The notes beneath the pieces were generated by a model. It was not told the origin of the DNA. It did not search any database and saw only the letters and a list, made by a program, of their open reading frames with translations. A DNA stretch of 64,000 nt from an uncultured Pirellulaceae bacterium (GTDB lineage Bacteria > Planctomycetota > Planctomycetia > Pirellulales > Pirellulaceae), in the NCBI GenBank assembly GCA_937941455.1, contig CALDHM010000007.1, positions 124,001 through 188,000 on the forward strand, in the 5' to 3' direction. Within the stretch, counting starts at the first letter, position 1. The number at the start of each line of letters is the position of its first letter. The translations under genes and the position numbers were made by a program. Shown in pieces: positions 1 through 8,751 of the stretch.

Positions 1-1701
1 TCCCTTGCTGGATTCCTCGAAAGCCGCATAAGCGCAATCGATCGTGTAGCTACGCAACGCCTCCTCGCGGGTCATCGCTTGCTCGGGGAAGAACTGGGTG
101 CCATCGGCTAAACGGCGGGTGATCGTAGCTTGTAGCGACAGAAACGGATTGATCTCCTCCACAGGCGCATCGGTCCCATTGGTCACCACGGCGCCGCCAT
201 CGAGCAAGCTCCGCCACATGTAGGCCCCCGTTTTCGCACGTAAATTCCCCAGTCTTTGAATCACGAAGACCGCATCGGACGTGCAGTGGATGCCCTGCAT
301 CGCCGCGATGACGCCGAGTTGTCCAAACCGCGGAATGTCGCTGGGGGAAAGATGCTGGGCGTGTTCGATCCGCCAGCGGCGGCTGACCGGGCCGGGCTGG
401 CTGGACAACGCGCGTTCGAAAATATCTAGTGTTACCCGGTTGGCTCGATCGCCGATGGCATGCACGCATAATTGGTAGTCGTACTTGAGCGCCAGACCTG
501 CGGCCCGTTCCACAGCCTCGATGGGAATTGTGTTCAGGCCCATCGACGTGGGGAGATCCTGATAGGGTTCGAGCAGCCAGGCCCCATGCGGACCCAGCGC
601 TCCGTCGATCGATAGCTTGATCGCGCGAACGGTAAAAAAGTCATTCCCCAAGCCGATGGACTTGAGCCCGGGCAGTTCCTTTTCCACCGCATCCAAGTCG
701 TCGCGGACCATCAGCCAGAGCCTGACAGGGAGTTCGCCTGCCAGGGCCTGCCGCCGCAGCCAACGCAATTGGCTCACTGGCGTGCCCGCATCCTGGAAGC
801 TAGTGATTCCATGTTGGAGACATTCGCGCCCAGCCAACTCGACGGCTTGTCGAAGACGCTGAACTCGTTGTTCGGGAGTCAGGCGTTGGTCGTCACGCGC
901 CTGAGCCTGGCCGATCAGGGCCTGCGCGGTCTCACGAAAAACGCCGATCGGTTTGCCGGATGCATCGTGAAGGATTTCGCCACCCTCCGGCGGCTGGGTC
1001 TGCTCCGTCACGCCAGCTAACCGCATCGCGTAGCCATTTGCCATGCTCATATGCCCGCTGGCATGCGTCAGCAGAACTGGATGATTGGGCGCGACCTCGT
1101 CCAAACGCTTCGCTGTCGGGTAGCCTTCAACATTCGGCTGCGGCGGCTCTTTCCATTTGGATTGGTGCCAACCGCGGCCGACGATCCATTGTCCCGGCGG
1201 GGTGATCGCCGCCGCTTGAGCCACACGTTCCACGATCTCCTCCCAAGTCTCAGCATCCGAGAGCCGCAGCATCATCAGCGACTCTCCCAAGCCCAAAAAA
1301 TGGCCATGCCCTTCGATTAAGCCCGGCAAGGCCATCTGGTGAGGCTCCAGTTGCAGCACTTCCGTCTCGGGACCGACGACACTCGCAATTTCTCGCAGCG
1401 ATCCGGTCGCAATGATTCTGCCGCGAGCCATCGCGACCGCTTCGACCTCGGGCCGACTTGGATCCATCGTGAGGATCGTGCCCCCTTGAACGATTCGATC
1501 GGCGACCAGAGTTTGCGCTGTGGCAACGCTTGGCCAGAGAGCCAATCCGCCAAACAAGATAACGAATAAGCGCCGTAGCAAACCGATTCGAAGAATGTTT
1601 TTTGACGGAAACCTCGATACAAACGGTTTGCGAGAACAAGAGCCGTGGCCTGACAGGTCGGCCGACGAATTGCGTCGTTGGCGAAGCACAGTGGTCCTCA
1701 T
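1..1701 (-). CDS. Amidohydrolase family 3 protein (YtcJ-like), exported, 3' end cut by window edge
   Basis: The frame is open from an ATG at 1701 to base 1, so the C-terminus is missing. An N-terminal stretch of about 60 residues ends in a hydrophobic segment and Ala-x-Ala (SVATAQT), so a signal peptide or membrane anchor is likely. It is followed by the typical start of amidohydrolase 3 enzymes: GGTILTMDPSRPEVEAVA, then LPGLIEGHGHFLGLG with the metal-binding HxH. Further on come HAIGDRA and a TDAPVE motif with the expected catalytic Asp. The family hydrolyses amide or related C-N bonds with a metal centre. The substrate cannot be read from the sequence. The start is uncertain because no clear ribosome site was seen. 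Confidence 0.85.
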   Translation of the reverse strand, partial: MRTTVLRQRRNSSADLSGHGSCSRKPFVSRFPSKNILRIGLLRRLFVILFGGLALWPSVATAQTLVADRIVQGGTILTMDPSRPEVEAVAMARGRIIATGSLREIASVVGPETEVLQLEPHQMALPGLIEGHGHFLGLGESLMMLRLSDAETWEEIVERVAQAAAITPPGQWIVGRGWHQSKWKEPPQPNVEGYPTAKRLDEVAPNHPVLLTHASGHMSMANGYAMRLAGVTEQTQPPEGGEILHDASGKPIGVFRETAQALIGQAQARDDQRLTPEQRVQRLRQAVELAGRECLQHGITSFQDAGTPVSQLRWLRRQALAGELPVRLWLMVRDDLDAVEKELPGLKSIGLGNDFFTVRAIKLSIDGALGPHGAWLLEPYQDLPTSMGLNTIPIEAVERAAGLALKYDYQLCVHAIGDRANRVTLDIFERALSSQPGPVSRRWRIEHAQHLSPSDIPRFGQLGVIAAMQGIHCTSDAVFVIQRLGNLRAKTGAYMWRSLLDGGAVVTNGTDAPVEEINPFLSLQATITRRLADGTQFFPEQAMTREEALRSYTIDCAYAAFEESSKG

Positions 1702-2068
1702 GAAGTTGCCTCAAATAATCTCAAAAAAAATCTTGCCGAGGCCAGCAAAAATCACGCGAATTTCCGGCGTCTGTGGCGAAACTCTACCGGTTAAGCCCGT
1801 CGCAACGATCAACTCGTTAAAAAGGCTGCGTGATGCTCGGCTCGCTAGGCGATAAATAGAAGCAGCGGACAACACCGTTGCTAGCTTGGAAAACGTTGTC
1901 CGGCTAGCTTGCGAGTATTTCGAAACAGTTCTCATTGTAGCGTTTGAAGCGTCTGGTTAAACTTCAACGAGGATTCTGAGGACAGAATTTTTTTGCCCAG
2001 CTTGGAATCGCGTGCGGGCATCGGCAACGCGTCAAGTCATGGGGCGACATCAGGGAGGAAGGTCGTTT
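1702..2068. other. Divergent intergenic region, no gene seen
   Basis: The region lies between the leftward amidohydrolase gene and the rightward DUF1571 gene and should carry both promoters. Short open frames exist, including one of 74 codons at 1711-1935 on the minus strand, but none has a ribosome site or a recognisable product. Confidence 0.5.
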
Positions 2069-3073
2069 ATGGTTCTATCTCGTTTTTGTGCAAGAATGGC
2101 CTGGGCGGGAATGCTGGGGGCATGTCTAGTTGCAGGGGCCAGTTTTGTTGCTGCACAAAACGTGCCAACCAAGCAAGTCACAGAACCCGTTTTCCGCCAG
2201 GCGAAGCTGCCCGATTCGGCGAATTCCAGCACGCGACACGAATCCACGACCAACCAGCAAGAGTCCCGTGTCGACGTCGCAGCGTTGCCCGCGGCGACCA
2301 CCAGCGAAGTCGTCAACGTCTTGCCGACAACCGGCCCCTCCTTCAACGCATCCCATCCGCTCGATCGCGCCTTGGAAATCGCCCACACAGGCTTGAAAAA
2401 CATTCAAGCCAACATCCGCGACTATACCGCAACGATGGTCAAACGTGAATTGGTCAACGGCCGCATCGGCGAACAAGAGTTTATGAAAATCAAAGTAAGA
2501 AATCGAAAGGGCGACCCCGGCCAGGAGTATGTCCCATTCAGCGTCTACATGAAATTTCTCAAGCCGAACGCTGGCCGCGAGGTGTTGTACGTCGAAAACC
2601 GTTACAACGGCAACCTGTTGGTTCACGAACCTGGCTTACTGACGGGCTCGAAAACTTTCGAGCTGCAACCCGACGGTGCGTTGGCCATGCGTGGCAATCG
2701 GCACCCGATCTACGACGCTGGCATCGAAAATCTCGTCAAAAAGTTGATCGAAAAGGCCGAACGCGATCGGCAACTCGGTTATTGCCAAGTGGAGTATCGC
2801 GAGGGTGCGAAAATCAACGGGCGAGAGTGCCTGCTGATCGAGGTGACACACGCCGAGCGGAAGCGCGAATACGAATTCCACAAGGCTCAAGTCTTTATCG
2901 ACGACGAACTGCAAATCCCCGTCCGCTACGCCAGCTACGATTGGCCCCCCGCGGCGCGACAAGAGCCTGTCTTGATCGAGGAGTATACGTACACCAAGGT
3001 CAAATTAAACGTGGGATTGACCGACCGCGATTTCGATCCCGCGAACCCCGAATACGATTTTCCCGGCCGCTAA
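2069..3073 (+). CDS. DUF1571 domain-containing exported protein
   Basis: The chosen ATG at 2069 follows a strong ribosome site GGGAGGAAGG (2053-2062). An in-frame ATG at 2012 lacks one and would place extra charged residues before the signal peptide. The 334-residue product begins with a clear signal peptide ending near SFVAAQN. After a Ser/Thr-rich linker the DUF1571 domain runs from about residue 110 to the end, with FSVYMKFLKPNAGREVLYVE as a hallmark segment. DUF1571 proteins are frequent in planctomycetes and are thought to act in the cell envelope; their biochemical function is unknown. The gene stands alone and is followed by a terminator-like hairpin. Confidence 0.85.
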   Translation: MVLSRFCARMAWAGMLGACLVAGASFVAAQNVPTKQVTEPVFRQAKLPDSANSSTRHESTTNQQESRVDVAALPAATTSEVVNVLPTTGPSFNASHPLDRALEIAHTGLKNIQANIRDYTATMVKRELVNGRIGEQEFMKIKVRNRKGDPGQEYVPFSVYMKFLKPNAGREVLYVENRYNGNLLVHEPGLLTGSKTFELQPDGALAMRGNRHPIYDAGIENLVKKLIEKAERDRQLGYCQVEYREGAKINGRECLLIEVTHAERKREYEFHKAQVFIDDELQIPVRYASYDWPPAARQEPVLIEEYTYTKVKLNVGLTDRDFDPANPEYDFPGR

Positions 3074-3103
3074 GCCGGTCAAATAATCGTGTGCTCGTAT
3101 CTA

Positions 3104-3148
3104 CCCCACGGACTAGAGGTTGAATTCTCGAATGGCCGTGGGGTTTTT
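3104..3148 (+). terminator. Probable rho-independent terminator after DUF1571 gene
   Basis: CCCCACGG (3104-3111) pairs perfectly with CCGTGGGG (3136-3143), and a run of five T follows. The loop of 24 bases is long, so efficiency is uncertain. The remaining sequence up to 3421 shows no gene. Confidence 0.55.
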
Positions 3149-3421
3149 CGTTTGGGGAAGCGAGTTGGTTAATGCAACTAGCGTAAAATGTCCACAGCCC
3201 CATTGACAACGCACTCGCCTGCTCGTGAATTGGAGAACGTCCAAGTTGGCGTGGCACGTCGGAATCCGACGCTGCGAACTGGCAAACCCGCCAGACAACG
3301 GGGAACGGATCGATTTGTCGTTAGGTAGCCTGTGTCCGAGAATCCTATCGTGTCCAGCATGAGCGCGATTAAGCGCTTCATTGCGTAGAAGTTTTGGATA
3401 CCTTTAGCTGAGAGGATGCCG

Positions 3422-4372
3422 ATGTCCCAACGTTTTGGTCCTTGCTCGACGTTGATTTATTCCCCGGGGACCAAAGTCGTTTCGCTCAAGCAGGTGTTGG
3501 GGGCTGGGGGAAAAACCGTTCATCCGGCTGGGGCCGTGGGCGTTGTGGTCTGCGCACCGTTAGATCGCGAACACGACTATCGTGTGCGGTTCATCGATGG
3601 ATTCGAGGCGTTATTGCATCACGACCAGCTCGCCCTGTTAGCGGCCTACAAATCGGCCAGCGCGGTTAATGAACCCACCGGAGTTTTTCCTGAACGATTG
3701 TCGAATCGCATCATTTACAGGTGCGTTGTCGGCTCGCGGGCCTTCGGATTGGCGACGGACGATTCGGATACCGATCGCCGCGGAATCTATTTGCCTTCGG
3801 CCGACGAGCACTGGTCCTTGTATGGCGTGCCACAACAGTTGGAATTCGAGGCGACGCAAGAGGCCTACTGGGAGTTGCAAAAATTCTTAGTGATGGCTCT
3901 CAAGGCCAATCCCAATGTGTTGGAATGTCTGTACTCGCCAATTGTCGAGTTGGCCACACCGTTAGCCCGAGAGTTGTTGGAAATCCGCGGCGCGTTTTTA
4001 TCAAAGATCGTGTACCAAACGTACAACGGCTATGTGCTTTCACAGTTCAAACGCATGCAAGTCGAATGGAAAAATCGGGGGCGAATCAAAGCAAAACACG
4101 TTATGCACTTGATCCGCTTGTTGCTTGCGGGAATCAAGGTCCTTTGCGAGGGAGTCGTACCGGTCGACGTTGGTGAACATCGTGACGCATTGTTGGCCAT
4201 CAAACGAAATGAAATGCCCTGGTCGGAGATTGAATCGTGGAGGCAATCGCTGCACGAGCAATTTCGTCTTGCCTACGAGAGTAGCGTCTTACCCGAACGC
4301 CCCGACTACGATCTCGCCAACCAGTTTTTAATTCGCGCCCGTCGTTTGGCCGTCGAGAATCACCTTCCATGA
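3422..4372 (+). CDS. Nucleotidyltransferase of the RlaP / COG3541 type, first of a tandem pair
   Basis: The ATG at 3422 sits six bases after GAGAGG; the ATG at 3416 directly abuts that site and is less likely. The 316-residue protein starts with a small beta-rich module of about 70 residues (SH3-like in pattern). The DNA polymerase beta-type nucleotidyltransferase core follows: GSRAFGLATDDSDTDRRG contains the G-S and D-x-D metal-binding motif. KFLVMALKANPNVLECLYSP is typical of the family Pfam calls RlaP, linked in other bacteria to RNA repair. The stop overlaps the start of the next gene by four bases (ATGA), so the two are translated together. The third catalytic carboxylate is not obvious, Glu/Gln residues standing where the partner has Asp. 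Confidence 0.8.
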   Translation: MSQRFGPCSTLIYSPGTKVVSLKQVLGAGGKTVHPAGAVGVVVCAPLDREHDYRVRFIDGFEALLHHDQLALLAAYKSASAVNEPTGVFPERLSNRIIYRCVVGSRAFGLATDDSDTDRRGIYLPSADEHWSLYGVPQQLEFEATQEAYWELQKFLVMALKANPNVLECLYSPIVELATPLARELLEIRGAFLSKIVYQTYNGYVLSQFKRMQVEWKNRGRIKAKHVMHLIRLLLAGIKVLCEGVVPVDVGEHRDALLAIKRNEMPWSEIESWRQSLHEQFRLAYESSVLPERPDYDLANQFLIRARRLAVENHLP

Positions 4373-5133
4373 ATCGCACACGGATCGACTACTCGATATT
4401 GCGGCAACAGATTGCCGTTCATCCGTATTCCCTGGTTTTCGCAACTGTGAGCGGTGCTCATTTGTATGGTTTTCCCTCGCCCGATTCGGATTTCGACTTG
4501 CGGGGTGCACATATCCTACCGCTGCCGCAGGTGATCGGGCTCGATAGTCGCGATGAAACGGTCGAAAAATCAGCAATCCACGAAGGGTTAGAAATCGATT
4601 TGGTCACCCACGACATCAAGAAATTCATCAGCCTGCTGCTGAAAAACAACGGCTATGTTCTCGAGCAACTCACGTCTCCCCTCGTTGTCCAAACCTCGAC
4701 TGCACACGAAGAACTTAAATCGCTCGTGCCGGGTTGCCTGACACGTTATCACGCCCACCACTATATCGGGTTTGCCGAAACTCAATGGAAACTTTTCAAG
4801 AAAGAGAAACCGCCGCGAGCCAAGCCGCTACTCTACGTCTACCGAGTATTGTTGACGGGCATTCATTTGATGCGCAGCGGGCAAATCAACGCCAATCTGA
4901 TCGAACTCAATAGCGAAGAACGATTGCCCTACATCGACGATCTCGTGACCAGAAAAATGACTAGCAGCGAACATGGTCTCCTTGATTCCCACGATTTGAC
5001 CTTCCATGAACGCGAGTATTTGAGATTGCTCGACAAGTTGCGTAAGGCAGCGAGTGAATCGCAATTGCCGGACGCTCCGACGGCCAAGCCGGCGCTCCAT
5101 GATCTGCTCGTCCGGATTCGTTTACAAACCTGA
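4369..5133 (+). CDS. Nucleotidyltransferase of the RlaP / COG3541 type, second of a tandem pair
   Basis: The 254-residue protein is a paralogue of the upstream product but lacks its N-terminal beta module. The active-site segment is VSGAHLYGFPSPDSDFDLRG, with the D-x-D pair, and EIDLVTHDIKKF probably supplies the third acidic residue. KNNGYVLEQLTSP matches the helical signature shared with the first gene. The family transfers nucleotides to an acceptor, which in studied relatives is probably RNA; the acceptor here is unknown. No ligase, kinase or methyltransferase of RNA repair lies beside the pair. The ATGA overlap and paralogy suggest a heteromeric or sequentially acting pair, which is inference. 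Confidence 0.8.
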   Translation: MNRTRIDYSILRQQIAVHPYSLVFATVSGAHLYGFPSPDSDFDLRGAHILPLPQVIGLDSRDETVEKSAIHEGLEIDLVTHDIKKFISLLLKNNGYVLEQLTSPLVVQTSTAHEELKSLVPGCLTRYHAHHYIGFAETQWKLFKKEKPPRAKPLLYVYRVLLTGIHLMRSGQINANLIELNSEERLPYIDDLVTRKMTSSEHGLLDSHDLTFHEREYLRLLDKLRKAASESQLPDAPTAKPALHDLLVRIRLQT

Positions 5134-5484
5134 ATCGATCAAACCTTGAATTTGAGCCGTTGGGCGAACAATTTGCTTGCGGCGCCCCAAGCGGTAGGGT
5201 GCTACTAAACTTGGGAAGCCACCTGGCTTCACATGCGAGTCATCGAGTTGTCCGAGCTTGACCTGCGCACACTCGATAATTTCCCCGACGCATGACCTGG
5301 TCTAGTCCGCCGTGATCGTCGGAGAGATCTGGTTCCAGAATGAAGTTTGCGAGATTGTTTCGAGACAAATGCCGATTGAATCTCAAGACACGCGCCGTAA
5401 CTTGTGGTGACGTTCGACGATGCTGCAGCCGGCAGTACAGGAAGAAAAATGCGGCCGTCCAGGCCAGCACCTGCGAATATCCGC
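5134..5484. other. Convergent intergenic region, no gene seen
   Basis: The space lies between the rightward nucleotidyltransferase pair and the leftward small membrane protein gene. Several open frames cross it but none has a start site, ribosome site or protein-like composition. Confidence 0.5.
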
Positions 5485-5514
5485 AAAAAACCTGGGGTCG
5501 AAAACCCCAGGTTT
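5485..5514 (-). terminator. Rho-independent terminator for the membrane protein gene
   Basis: AAACCTGGGG (5488-5497) and CCCCAGGTTT (5505-5514) form a perfect 10-bp stem with a seven-base loop. Read on the minus strand the stem runs into a T-rich tail (5485-5490). It lies about 85 bases after the stop of the leftward gene. Confidence 0.75.
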
Positions 5515-5598
5515 CGTGCGCTTGATTCGATGCACGATGGTTGAGCGAGGCCGTCAACCAACAAGCGGCCATCCATTGGCGAACTTTCTTATCGTTCC

Positions 5599-6204
5599 TT
5601 ACATCGGAATACGATCGCGGACTGGAGCCTGTTGGGCCTGGGTGGTGTTGGCCTTGGCAGCCCGTAATTCGAGTTGGTGGCCCCAACGGAACAACAGGAA
5701 ACCGACCACAAGGCCGACGGCAGCCGACGATAGAACCAGCGCGGGATTTGCCGTGAAATCCGAGTTCTGCGTGGCCGCCTGAGTCGTCAGAACCAGGCCG
5801 ACAAGGCTGATCAGCAATCCCAGCGCGTCGGACAAGATTTCTGCGAGGTTGAACTTTAGCCGGGCGAGCAAAGCCAATTTGGTCAGTACCAATTGCAAGG
5901 CGAAACTGACCACACCGGCAAACAGCAACGCGAAACTGGCCCAGTAGAACCAAGGCACGGACATGTATTCGGCCAGTTTGTAAATCGGATTGAGCAGGCC
6001 GGCCGAAATCTCTTTCGCCTGTTGGCTTTGGTTCAGCTTTCGGCTGACCTCTTTCCCCGTTTCCTTGAGGGTGTCAGTCAATGATTTTTCATCCTGCTGG
6101 GTAACCGCCGGTTGTTGCGATTCAGCCGGGGCCGTTTCATCTTGAGCTCGAAGCCCCCCCACGAAAAATGTGGCAAGGCCAATCATCAGTAATACAGATT
6201 TCAT
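5599..6204 (-). CDS. Small exported or membrane protein with three hydrophobic segments
   Basis: The ATG at 6204 follows AAGGAAGAAGC, a good ribosome site. The 201-residue product has an N-terminal signal sequence ending at GGLRAQ, then a polar Gln/Glu-rich stretch to about residue 70. Three predicted membrane helices follow: FYWASFALLFAGVVSFALQL, the ILSDALGLLISLVGLVL segment, and ALVLSSAAVGLVVGFLLF. The C-terminus is polar. I do not recognise the family. The overall shape resembles small inner-membrane proteins of unknown role common in planctomycetes. Confidence 0.65.
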   Translation of the reverse strand: MKSVLLMIGLATFFVGGLRAQDETAPAESQQPAVTQQDEKSLTDTLKETGKEVSRKLNQSQQAKEISAGLLNPIYKLAEYMSVPWFYWASFALLFAGVVSFALQLVLTKLALLARLKFNLAEILSDALGLLISLVGLVLTTQAATQNSDFTANPALVLSSAAVGLVVGFLLFRWGHQLELRAAKANTTQAQQAPVRDRIPM

Positions 6205-6419
6205 GCGCTTCTTCCTTTGTGCGAAAACACGATTTCAACTTTTAGACCGAGATTATATGCAAAACCATGGCAGCGACAATTGGCGGCGATCGACCGAGTA
6301 AGATTTCTTCATTCGCCGCGGGAACGCTGCTTGGACTTCGAGTTTGAATCCACGGCAAGTTCGTTGTGGAGATCAAAAGCTTGGCAAGTCGCTTCAAAAA
6401 AATTACGAATCAGCCAAAT

Positions 6420-6968
6420 TCAATCCGCTTCCTCTTGGGCGACCACGGCCAGCAAAGCGTCGATCTTCGGACGATCGTGGGGACCAAGACTGCGATAGAG
6501 ATACCGTATCTTGCCACTCGGATCGATCAGTACGTCACCACCAAGTTGCTGAACGTCGGCCCCGGGTATGCCCGGTAGAATTCCGCGAAAAATCAACACC
6601 AAGTACTTCCAAATGGCGCTCGGCTTGAGCAGTTCCCACCAAGTTGCCTGCGTCATTCCATAGCCCTGATAAAGTTTCCGCTCGGGATCAAGGAGCAATG
6701 GCCACGGCAGCTTCGAATCGGCGGCATACCTTTCGGCTAACCATTTCGCATCGAAGGTAATGATCAAGACCCGAATATTGAGTCGTTCCAAATCTTGTTT
6801 TCGGCGTTGCAACTGCAACACGTGCTCGCGGCAAGGCGGTCAGCCTAAATGCCGATGGAACACCAGCAATTGCCATCGCCCCAAGCCATCTTCCGCTCGA
6901 TGGGTCTCTCCATGAATATCGAGCAGTTCAAATTTCAGCATGGGCGAACCGGGTTTGAGAGCAGTCAT
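6420..6968 (-). CDS. Peroxiredoxin-like (AhpC/TSA_2) protein with in-frame UGA, candidate selenoprotein
   Basis: Translation from the ATG at 6968 gives 42 codons, a UGA at 6842-6840, then an open frame to 6420, 182 residues in all. On both sides of the UGA the protein continues as one thioredoxin-fold peroxiredoxin of the PRXL2/AhpC-TSA_2 type: WQLLVFHRHLG-U-PPCREHVLQL. Members of that family normally have Cys-x-x-Cys here (for example GCPFC), so UGA stands exactly where the redox-active Cys is expected and gives U-P-P-C. A hairpin of the bacterial SECIS type begins 18 bases after the UGA. The rest of the frame is intact, with LLIDPSGK-like and WPLLLDPERKLYQGYG segments. The probable role is thiol-dependent peroxide or disulfide chemistry. 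A simple nonsense mutation of a Cys codon is the alternative. Automatic annotation would probably start this gene at 6821 and lose the active site. Confidence 0.75.
6804..6821 (-). promoter_or_regulatory. Candidate bacterial SECIS hairpin
   Basis: On the minus strand GTGTTGC (6821-6815) pairs with GCAACGC (6810-6804) through seven pairs including one G-U. The loop is AGTT, with a G at its second position. The stem starts 18 bases and the loop 25 bases after the UGA codon at 6842-6840. This spacing and a small loop with an early G agree with the published consensus for bacterial selenocysteine insertion elements. SelA, SelB and tRNA-Sec genes are not in this window. Confidence 0.6.
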
Positions 6969-7381
6969 GGTTTCAGCACTTTGACGTCACTTCGATCAGG
7001 GATGGATACCCAATCTTACCCGTTAAACCGTAGTCAGAGGAACATGGCGTGGTGTGATTGGGCGCGCTGACCGTGCCAGACTCGCTCATTCCCCTCGCCA
7101 TTTCCCCATGGGGACCGTTGAATTCATGGGAGTTTGTTACAAACGGCCAGTGGCATAGGTTTTGCTAGAAAAAAAGTAGTTTTTGGGAGATCCACGACGC
7201 AAGCTCGCCGAAATGTGGACGTCCGACTCACAGGTCTGGCATAGGAACAAGAGTCTATGCTCGCAGTCCACGGGCTGAATCGTAACCTGCCGCATTAGCA
7301 AAAGTCGAGCGTTCGATCCTCGCTCAAGCTGCGGTTGACCTTCGTCTCCTGCGATGAAATTCAATTCTGGTGGAGGTCGCG
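6969..7381. other. Divergent intergenic region, no gene seen
   Basis: The region separates the leftward peroxiredoxin-like gene from the rightward BON gene. I see no convincing open frame. A T-arm-like motif near 7310-7330 does not belong to a tRNA. Confidence 0.5.
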
Positions 7382-7759
7382 ATGGTACATTGTGCAATCC
7401 CTATGCGTCGTGACGATGGATTCGTCTTGGTACCGCGAGTCAACGAAGATTCGTTGCGCAGGGAAGCTGAACACGCGCTCGCAAATCATCCACATTTTCG
7501 CGGTCGGGGCAAATGGATCCGCTGCGACTGCTGCGAGGGAGCGATTCGGCTTTCGGGCCGAGTCCCCAGCTACTATCTGAAGCAACTAGCGCAAGAAGTG
7601 GTCCGCAAAGTCCCGCGAGTTACCTTGGTCGAAAACCAAATCGTCGTAACTAGCCCTTATGGCAAAGTCGCCAGTGATGCAGACGACATACCTTCCGCAC
7701 ATGAATCGGCCGCTGCCGACTTCACTCGCTCCTCAACGGGTGTGACCAAGAAGCGGTAG
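7382..7759 (+). CDS. BON domain-containing small protein
   Basis: The ATG at 7382 follows GGTGGAGG by about five bases; a GTG at 7370 overlaps that site and is unlikely. The 125-residue product has a single BON domain at roughly residues 20-85: an alpha-beta pattern with IRLSGRVPSYYLKQLAQEVV and VENQIVV. BON domains are thought to bind membranes or lipids and occur in envelope stress proteins. No signal peptide is visible, so a cytoplasmic or peripheral location is likely. The C-terminal 30 residues are polar and low in complexity. Confidence 0.75.
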   Translation: MVHCAIPMRRDDGFVLVPRVNEDSLRREAEHALANHPHFRGRGKWIRCDCCEGAIRLSGRVPSYYLKQLAQEVVRKVPRVTLVENQIVVTSPYGKVASDADDIPSAHESAAADFTRSSTGVTKKR

Positions 7760-7800
7760 CTGATTTTGTGGCAAATCCTGCCTGCAAAGGATGAATTGTG

Positions 7801-8751
7801 TCAGGTCAAACCGAGGGTCAACGGTAAAACAACCCGTTCGAACAACGAGCGAAAGGTCGGACCTGGAGTGCCACCTCCGATGGCCCAGTCGTCAATCCCC
7901 ACCACGGGGAACAAGATGGCAGATGTTGTCGTTAGCAGCACTTCACTCGCCGACTTGATTCGCTCCAACGAGATGGGCTGGCGCTCGATCGTTCGGCCGC
8001 TACCATTCAATTGGCGTTCAATAAATTCGAGTGTGACGCCTGACAGCACATCCTCTGGCGGGGGAGCAAAAAACTGTTCTCCTTCGCGAATCAACAGACT
8101 GCATGTCGGTGTTTCGCAAACTTCCCCGGCGAGATTGCACAGCAGCGGCAAGACTCGCAGGGGTTTGTAACGAGGATCCTGTTCGGCCAGCCAGTAGTGG
8201 AGTCGATTGCGAGACTTGAACGATTTCGGCAAGCAAATGTGGGGAATCTCGCGGACGGGCGACGCGAACAATTGCACTCCGTCCCGATACGCCGGTACGA
8301 AAGTGGCAACGTCCAGCGGCACCGCATGGATCACCAGGCGGCACGTCTGCGGCGAAGCCTGCGAATGCGATGACGACCTTTGATAGGCCCGCGGGCCGTA
8401 TGCCGAACTATCGCCGCCGGTGACGGCCAAACTGATTGAGAACTCGCGTTCGTACTCCCCCGCCGGCAAACATTGCCGGTTGCGCCTCAGCAATTCAGCG
8501 ATGATCGATTCGATTTCGGCATCGGTGGTTACTAAGTTCAAACCGCAGCACGCAAGTCCAACTCGCAAACGACGCAAGTGCTCAGGGAGCAACCACACGG
8601 CGCCTCGCGCCGTGCGCAGCCGCTCGCTGATGGTGACGCCTTGTAAAAAGCCTAGATCCCAAATCGGAACCGCGGCCTCAGACAAAGGTACGAAGCGCCC
8701 GCCGACACAGGCCCAGGGTTCGCTAGTGGCCAATCTGTAGCTTGCACTCAT
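7801..8751 (-). CDS. Class IV (fold-type IV) PLP aminotransferase or lyase
   Basis: The 316-residue product has the fold-type IV layout: WDLGFLQGVTISERLRT near the start, a catalytic Lys in LPKSFKSRNRLHYW, and GEVCETPTCSLLIREGE with the Glu that contacts the PLP pyridine nitrogen. The C-terminal motif GVTLEFIERQL is also typical. The family includes branched-chain and D-amino-acid aminotransferases and aminodeoxychorismate lyase; the substrate cannot be assigned. An inserted Ser/Gln-rich loop lies near residues 120-135. The start overlaps the stop of the MFS gene by four bases, so it is the last gene of the clpS operon. Confidence 0.85.
   Translation of the reverse strand: MSASYRLATSEPWACVGGRFVPLSEAAVPIWDLGFLQGVTISERLRTARGAVWLLPEHLRRLRVGLACCGLNLVTTDAEIESIIAELLRRNRQCLPAGEYEREFSISLAVTGGDSSAYGPRAYQRSSSHSQASPQTCRLVIHAVPLDVATFVPAYRDGVQLFASPVREIPHICLPKSFKSRNRLHYWLAEQDPRYKPLRVLPLLCNLAGEVCETPTCSLLIREGEQFFAPPPEDVLSGVTLEFIERQLNGSGRTIERQPISLERIKSASEVLLTTTSAILFPVVGIDDWAIGGGTPGPTFRSLFERVVLPLTLGLT

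Noticed and set aside
5240-5953. Open frame of 237 codons on the minus strand
   Set aside because: It overlaps the better-supported membrane protein in another frame, crosses that gene's terminator, and is rich in Arg, Gly and Cys in the way of shadow frames.
7290-7335. T-arm-like motif GAGCGTTCGATCCTCGCTC, possible tRNA
   Set aside because: Stem and loop lengths do not fit, and no acceptor, D or anticodon arm is present upstream.
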